Shown in pieces: positions 59,160 to 64,000 of a stretch of 64,000 nucleotides of DNA; position 1 is the stretch's first letter; every line of letters begins with the position of its first letter. The notes beneath the pieces were generated by a model. The model saw nothing but the letters and a program-made list of their open reading frames with translations, ran no database searches and was not told the DNA's origin. The DNA comes from Ruminococcus sp. (GTDB lineage: Bacteria; Bacillota; Clostridia; Oscillospirales; Ruminococcaceae), in assembly GCA_017961625.1 (NCBI GenBank), contig JAGCWY010000110.1, positions 1 to 64,000 of the forward strand, in the 5' to 3' direction. A program made the translations under genes and the position numbers.

Positions 59160-60533
59160 TCATTCAAGTCCTGTCAGTTTTTTGAATTTAAGATAGAAAT
59201 CGCTGACTGAGTTCCTGCCTGTAAGCATTGACTCGTCCACATAAGCTCCTATATACTTTCCGTCGCGGAAAACATAGTAATCTGTTCCGTCGCCATTTAC
59301 AAGGTCTATCTTTACGCTTCCGCCGTCCTTGAGCTCAAACTCGGCTGACAGCGCCGGATCCTTGAGGTTGGGCTTGGCATCAGTGTCTGTACCAGAGTAT
59401 TTGAGTATGGAGAATGAATTGTAGAAGTTGTTGAAGGCAAGGTATATCTCGGAGGAATTGAAATCAATGTCTTTTCCGTTGTAGGTACACTTCATCTCTT
59501 CAGTGTCGAGACTGCACTTGTCCTCGCTGCCTTGAAATTTAAAGGTGAATCCGCTTATATCGTAGTAGCCTTTTACAGTTTCGGACTGGAGGATATAATC
59601 ATAAGGGAGCATCTGTGTGAAGCCTAGGTCTGACTTATAATAAAGCTCCACCTGTTCGCCGTCAACAAGCACAAAGCAGTAAGTAGGATCTTCGTCGTTT
59701 GCGCTTACAAGGAGGCGGTGCTCCTTGCCGTCGAGACCTTTTACCACAGCTTCGCCATAAGGTTTGTCAAAACCGTACTTTGAAAGGTCGGTCAGCTTTT
59801 CGTCCATCATTTCTTCTGCTTCAATACGGACGATATTATTGAATTCTGAGGTGACCTTTGTCTGGTCGAGAGTAAGGTCAGAATATTCGGATGGGAGAGA
59901 CCATGTATCCTCAGTCTCGTTGTAGGTGAGTTCACAAAGTACCTTACCGTCCCTATAGGTGGTTACCTGTTTCAGGTCGTAGAGCGTATAGGGCAGGAGC
60001 TCCTTGTTTTTTATAAGGAGTCTGTCAAGCTTCAGCACACTTCCGTGCTGGGCGTCAATTGCGTATACGTTTTTCTTGCCGTCTACGGTAACGTAGTAGA
60101 ATTCACTGGTGGGACTCTCGTTTCCTATGTAAATAGTATGAGTGCCCTTGGGCTCGGTTATCTCAACCTTATCAGGAGCGTCGAGTCCGTACATTTTCAG
60201 CTTGTCATCTGTTATCTCGCCATAGCTGTCGTTGGCTGTAAGGTTTGAGCAGTAGGTGCATACAAGCTGGCAGTAAGTCTGGTCAACGGCAAATTCGCCT
60301 GAATCCAGCACCCACTTTTCGCCGTCGAGCTTGCAGGTATAGGATTCGTCTCCTTTTGAGAAAACGAGCTGTGTTGGACTGTACGGGTCAAAGCTGAACA
60401 GAACGTTGTCATCAAGCTGCTCCTGTTCCTTCTGCTTGTCCTTATTTACCCTGTCCTTGAAAAACAGCATCGTGCCAACGGAGGCTCCTGCCATTACCAG
60501 AAGCACTATAAGCGCTAATATCTTTTTATTCAT
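59160..60533 (-). CDS. DUF4340-domain membrane-anchored protein
   Basis: The 457-residue protein has one N-terminal helix (MNKKILALIVLLVMAGASVGTMLFF) and a DUF4340 domain made of repeated beta units (DGEKWVLDSGEFAVDQTYCQ..., YGLDAPDKVEITEPKGTHTIYIG). DUF4340 proteins commonly end GldG-type ABC operons; their role is unknown. The start overlaps the upstream gldG-like stop (TGATG), so translation is coupled. AAGGAG precedes it. Confidence 0.85.
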   Translation of the reverse strand: MNKKILALIVLLVMAGASVGTMLFFKDRVNKDKQKEQEQLDDNVLFSFDPYSPTQLVFSKGDESYTCKLDGEKWVLDSGEFAVDQTYCQLVCTYCSNLTANDSYGEITDDKLKMYGLDAPDKVEITEPKGTHTIYIGNESPTSEFYYVTVDGKKNVYAIDAQHGSVLKLDRLLIKNKELLPYTLYDLKQVTTYRDGKVLCELTYNETEDTWSLPSEYSDLTLDQTKVTSEFNNIVRIEAEEMMDEKLTDLSKYGFDKPYGEAVVKGLDGKEHRLLVSANDEDPTYCFVLVDGEQVELYYKSDLGFTQMLPYDYILQSETVKGYYDISGFTFKFQGSEDKCSLDTEEMKCTYNGKDIDFNSSEIYLAFNNFYNSFSILKYSGTDTDAKPNLKDPALSAEFELKDGGSVKIDLVNGDGTDYYVFRDGKYIGAYVDESMLTGRNSVSDFYLKFKKLTGLE

Positions 60534-62056
60534 CAGGAATATCTCCTTTTCAGCCATACGATTACGCCGACGACTGCGATAAGTGCAGGGGCGATATAGA
60601 GCAGGGCGATAACGCCTGTTGCGTCCTTTGAGTCCTTGAATAACATGCTGTCGTACTTGTTTATCTTGTTGCCGATACCAAACTGTATCTCACTGTCATA
60701 GAGCCATGTATTTGTGAATACTGTAAGAGTTCTTGAACCACTGAGTGAAATGGTGTTCATCGTAGGATCGATAACAGAGGTGGTGCCTATGACTATGAGC
60801 TTGGCTCCGGTCTTCTTGTTGTAGGAGTAGTAACCGAAATCAAGGGGGATACCGCTGAGACGCTCGTCGGCTTCTGCGGCTGTGTTTTCGTCACCGCCCA
60901 TTGATTTGCTGACAGTCGTGTATTCTCCGTCTGGATTTGCGATACTGCGTATGATAGAAGAACGTTCAAAATATGATGCTGCAGGGAAGGAGTCTTCGGG
61001 AATCTCTGTCATACTTCTCGGATAGGCTATGCCGGCAATGAACTTGCCTGCATCGACCTGCTGGTTGAGATCGGTGGTGAGATCCTCGGTGAGCTCTGCT
61101 CCTGCTTTTGCACCAGCAGGATATTCAACGCGGAAGAAGTTCTCACTCTGCTTGGAATCGGGATCCTCCAGCATATTTGCAGGAGTTGTCTCGGTAACGA
61201 TATTGTAATCGAGGATAAGTCCGAACTGTTCCATAACAGCTTCGATATTTTCAAAACGTCCTTTTTTATCACAGGGGTCTATGAGGAAGGACATTGCACC
61301 GCCGTTGTCGGCATAAGCCAGCAGCAGCTCCTTTTCCTTGTCAGTGATATCCTCTGTAGGACCTGCAAGATAGATTATATTTGCGTTTCCAGGGATAGCT
61401 CCTGTCTCGTTAAGATCGAGCTCCTGCACGTCGTAGTTGTTGGTCTTAAGTACGGAAGCATATACGGAATAATTGGTATCGCTGCTGTCGTTTATGGAAT
61501 TTTCACCGTGACCTGTAAGGAAGTATATGGTCGGCAGCGAGCCGCTGGCACATACGGATATGGCTGCGGAAATTAACTCCTCACCTGCGTACTGCCATGA
61601 GCCGTCAGAGCCGGTCTGGAATATCTTGTCCTTGCTGACCTTCTTGACGATGCCGTTGCATTTTACGAAGATATCGCCCTCGTATGTTCCGAGATATCCG
61701 TCCGGGTCAAGCTCTTTTGCCTTCTGTGGATCCTGGTTGGGACGGAAGCAGGTGAGAGTTATATTGTCGCGCTCTTCAAGCTGTGTCAGCGTATGGTAGA
61801 GCGGAAGATACTCGGAAGCCTCTGCGTCCCTGAAATATTTCAGGAGAGAGAGATAATAGATGTCTATGTGCTGGTCTGAGGTATCTTCAAGGAGCTTCTG
61901 CGTCTTTTCATTCAGTGTGTATTTCTTTGCCGGCGTCATATCGTAACCCTTGTCAAAGTAGCTGACGATAACATTTATTGGTATAAGTATCAGAATTATA
62001 AGAAGGGCGAGCACTATGGCAAAGGTGCCGGAAAGGTTGAATTTTTTCTTTTTCAT
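60533..62056 (-). CDS. GldG-like auxiliary ABC transporter protein
   Basis: The 507-residue protein has an N-terminal helix, an ABC-type auxiliary domain (YDMTPAKKYTLNEKTQKLLEDTSDQHIDIYYLSL..; IYFLTGHGENSIND), and a C-terminal helix (IALLYIAPALIAVVGVIVWLKRR). It matches GldG-type proteins, which accompany ABC-2 permeases in many non-gliding bacteria. It sits between permease and DUF4340 genes. Confidence 0.85.
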   Translation of the reverse strand: MKKKKFNLSGTFAIVLALLIILILIPINVIVSYFDKGYDMTPAKKYTLNEKTQKLLEDTSDQHIDIYYLSLLKYFRDAEASEYLPLYHTLTQLEERDNITLTCFRPNQDPQKAKELDPDGYLGTYEGDIFVKCNGIVKKVSKDKIFQTGSDGSWQYAGEELISAAISVCASGSLPTIYFLTGHGENSINDSSDTNYSVYASVLKTNNYDVQELDLNETGAIPGNANIIYLAGPTEDITDKEKELLLAYADNGGAMSFLIDPCDKKGRFENIEAVMEQFGLILDYNIVTETTPANMLEDPDSKQSENFFRVEYPAGAKAGAELTEDLTTDLNQQVDAGKFIAGIAYPRSMTEIPEDSFPAASYFERSSIIRSIANPDGEYTTVSKSMGGDENTAAEADERLSGIPLDFGYYSYNKKTGAKLIVIGTTSVIDPTMNTISLSGSRTLTVFTNTWLYDSEIQFGIGNKINKYDSMLFKDSKDATGVIALLYIAPALIAVVGVIVWLKRRYS

Positions 62057-62062
62057 GTCAGC

Positions 62063-62797
62063 TTACCCCCTGTTCCAGCGTCTTTTCTCGATAGAGATGT
62101 ATGTCCATGCGAGAAGACAGATTACTGCTGAGCCGAAGAAAACTATATCCGAAAGACGGATTAAGCCCTCCGAGAAGTATGCAAACCTCGGCTGTGCAGC
62201 GAATGAATAGAGTACCGACTGGAGCTTCGGGAACTGTGAAATGAAGCCCGAGTTGGCAAAGTTGTCAACGAAGAGGAGAACGAACATTAGAAATTCTCCA
62301 ATGATAGCGGCGAGTATGGAGTTCTCCGTGAAGGAGGATATGAGCATACCGAGAGCGATAGCCATTGTTCCCCAACAGAAGATGCCGATGTATGCGCATA
62401 TAAGCTGGCTCATTACGACTTCGCCCTTTATTGAAGTGATTATCGGGAAGAACAGTGTACAGGCGAGCATGAATAAGTATACTGTAACGTTTGCAAGGAA
62501 TTTTGCGATAACTATTTTTGCAACGCTTACAGGTGAGGTCATGAGCAACACTTCGGTGCCGTTTTTGCGCTCGTCAGCAAATGTCCTCATGGTGAGTATT
62601 GGGATAAGGAATATGGAATAGAGCACAACAGAATAGAACATCTCGGTAAATGAGAATACAAATCTGTTGGTGCCGTCTAAATGTGCGATAGCGCTTGCCA
62701 TAGGCAGCGCGAACATCAACATGAAGAGAGCTGCGACAGCGTAAGCAAATGGAGTGTAGAAGAATGACTGTAGCTCCTTTTTATATATAGGAAACAT
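62063..62797 (-). CDS. ABC-2 type permease (GldF-like)
   Basis: The 244-residue membrane protein has about six helices. It starts MFPIYKKELQSFFYTPFAYAVAALFMLMF and has ILTMRTFADERKNGTEVLLMTSPVS, the conserved ABC-2/GldF motif. It partners the ATPase encoded two bases upstream. The substrate is unknown. Confidence 0.9.
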   Translation of the reverse strand: MFPIYKKELQSFFYTPFAYAVAALFMLMFALPMASAIAHLDGTNRFVFSFTEMFYSVVLYSIFLIPILTMRTFADERKNGTEVLLMTSPVSVAKIVIAKFLANVTVYLFMLACTLFFPIITSIKGEVVMSQLICAYIGIFCWGTMAIALGMLISSFTENSILAAIIGEFLMFVLLFVDNFANSGFISQFPKLQSVLYSFAAQPRFAYFSEGLIRLSDIVFFGSAVICLLAWTYISIEKRRWNRG

Positions 62798-62799
62798 AT

Positions 62800-63840
62800 T
62801 TATTCATCCTCCTTTTCTTCGCTGCTTTCATCGTTTCCGACAGCTTCTTCACCGGCTTCTTCCGGCATTTCGTCAAGGAGCTCCTGGAGTCCGGACTTCT
62901 TTGCGGGACGGTTTATGAGCTCGATGAATACGTTTTCAAGATTTGGTTTGTCGGTGTATATCTCAAGTATGCCAATGCCGTTTCTGATACATTCGGACAT
63001 AATAGAATTCATTATGCTGTCGGCTTCACCTTCAAGTTCAACGGTGAAGGAACAGATATCATTGCCCTCATCATCTGCTGCAAGTATTGACTTTACGCCA
63101 TTTGTGAGCTCTATGACTGAAGCAGCCTTCGTTCTGTCGCCCTTGACCTTGATATGGAGTACAAGGGAGGAGGCAAAGGACTTTTCAAGGTTCTCTATAG
63201 TGTCCATAGCTCTTATATCGCCCTTGTTGATTATTACTACACGGTCGCATACTGCGCTTACCTCGCTGAGTATGTGAGAGCTGAAGATTACAGAGTGTCC
63301 CTGTTTGAGGCTCTTTATAAGAGCTCTTACCTCAGCTACCTGATTGGGGTCGAGACCGACGGTGGGCTCGTCAAGGATAAGGAACTTGGGGTCACCCAGC
63401 AGTGCCTGCGCAAAGCCCACACGCTGTTTGAAACCTTTTGAGAGATTGCGTATCAGCTTTCCCTCTACCTCCTTTATTTTCAGGAGCTTCATAACACGTT
63501 CGATCTCATCACCGCGCTTGCTCCTCGGTACCTTTTTGAGACCCGCGCAGAAGGAAAGGTACTCCTTTACCTTCATATCGGGATATACAGGTGGGATCTC
63601 AGGAAGATATCCGATATTACTCTTTGCCTTCACAGGCTCCTGTGTTATGTCAGAACCGCAGATATTAACAGTACCGTCGGACATTGGCAGATAACCTGCG
63701 ATCATATTCATTGTCGTTGATTTTCCCGCTCCGTTGGGACCGAGAAAACCGAGTATCTCATTATCGTTTATTGTAAAGCTGATATGGTTCACGGCACGGT
63801 TGCTGCCGTAATACTTTGTAAGATTATCAATAGTGATCAT
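62800..63840 (-). CDS. ABC transporter ATP-binding protein (GldA-like)
   Basis: The 346-residue ATPase has Walker A GPNGAGKST, signature LSKGFKQR, and Walker B LILDEPTVGLDP. The C-terminal extension is acidic (EEAGEEAVGNDESSEEKEDE). It leads the four-gene operon ATPase-permease-GldG-DUF4340. The reading frame is complete within the window. Confidence 0.93.
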   Translation of the reverse strand: MITIDNLTKYYGSNRAVNHISFTINDNEILGFLGPNGAGKSTTMNMIAGYLPMSDGTVNICGSDITQEPVKAKSNIGYLPEIPPVYPDMKVKEYLSFCAGLKKVPRSKRGDEIERVMKLLKIKEVEGKLIRNLSKGFKQRVGFAQALLGDPKFLILDEPTVGLDPNQVAEVRALIKSLKQGHSVIFSSHILSEVSAVCDRVVIINKGDIRAMDTIENLEKSFASSLVLHIKVKGDRTKAASVIELTNGVKSILAADDEGNDICSFTVELEGEADSIMNSIMSECIRNGIGILEIYTDKPNLENVFIELINRPAKKSGLQELLDEMPEEAGEEAVGNDESSEEKEDE

Positions 63841-63900
63841 GAGGCGCTCCTTTCCGATCTTGGATCGTTTATTTCAGGTAAAAGCAGGTGCAGTTACCTC

Positions 63901-63930
63901 AGTATAGCATACTGTTTTATTATCGCAGAA
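63901..63930 (-). promoter_or_regulatory. Weak promoter of the Gld-like ABC operon
   Basis: On the minus strand TTCTGC and TATACT with 18 bases between. The -35 is poor. Confidence 0.35.
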
Positions 63931-64000
63931 TAATATTAACACAAGATGAATAAACTGTGAATAAAAAGTTAATTCAACCTTGCGGCGTGAAATAATTCTA

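Noticed and set aside
1..64000. tRNA, rRNA, insertion sequence or prophage genes
   Set aside because: I searched both strands by eye for transposase, integrase, rRNA and tRNA hallmarks and found none I could support.

Overview
The window looks like a chromosomal segment of a cellulosome-producing Ruminococcus (Oscillospiraceae, Firmicutes), closest in organisation to Ruminococcus flavefaciens or R. champanellensis. The main reason is the first 7.6 kb, which has the sca cluster layout known from R. flavefaciens: the 3' end of a scaffoldin with a C-terminal dockerin (ScaA-like), a multi-cohesin scaffoldin with a C-terminal X-module-dockerin (ScaB-like, only five cohesins here), a cellulose-binding CttA-like protein with its own X-dockerin, and a small single-cohesin surface anchor (ScaE-like). 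Thr/Ser-rich linkers, AGGAGG-type ribosome binding sites, consensus sigma-A promoters and many intrinsic terminators fit a Firmicute. The organism identity is an inference; no rRNA is present.

Region by region. 1-7.6 kb: sca cluster. 7.6-14.1 kb: housekeeping genes (TtcA-like, DUF2500-like, ung, metF, a cobalamin-dependent methionine synthase activation-domain protein), an orphan sugar-type solute-binding lipoprotein and an NAD-dependent epimerase. 14.1-18.5 kb (minus strand): mazG-hup-rqcP, and an aminotransferase-hypothetical-trpS operon. 18.8-29.2 kb: a SpoVB/MurJ-like flippase probably starting at CTG, a ScaE-type cohesin + dockerin adaptor, an Rrf2 regulator, cysK, lipoproteins, a lipid-anchored GH5 cellulase and a dockerin-bearing SGNH esterase. 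29.3-36.1 kb: dagK-holB-ricT-queH, small accessory genes, ybaK, a CIRCE-associated hsp20, and a HAD phosphatase. 36.2-41.3 kb: an iorA-iorB-paaK-ACT operon, consistent with reductive carboxylation of arylacetates to aromatic 2-oxo acids. 42.4-47.2 kb: malQ, a lipoprotein and glgP (glycogen/maltodextrin). 47.5-52.6 kb: accessory cassettes of small membrane proteins, a membrane lipase and an XRE regulator unit. 52.6-64 kb: nifJ, a predicted small RNA, orphan sporulation genes (spoVAC, spoIIID), and a Gld-like ABC operon (ATPase, permease, GldG-like, DUF4340).

How the parts may work together. The cellulosome genes give anchored plant-fibre degradation: ScaE on the wall holds the ScaB and CttA X-dockerins, ScaB cohesins hold ScaA or enzymes, and the SGNH esterase carries a matching dockerin. 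The 20.6 kb cohesin-dockerin protein could add a branch to this network. The PaaK/IOR operon fits the known phenylacetate use of rumen cellulolytic cocci. Cysteine synthesis appears to be controlled twice: an Rrf2 repressor with a matching operator, and a 12-residue leader peptide with three tandem Cys codons immediately upstream of cysK.

The most interesting undescribed elements are the cysK Cys-codon leader, a pyrimidine-rich roughly 114-nt sRNA at 56.55 kb with its own promoter and terminator, and the ScaE-like cohesin-dockerin adaptor. Three small frameshifted genes, a small-gene remnant of uncertain status, two probable CTG start codons and several unexplained RNA hairpins are also noted.
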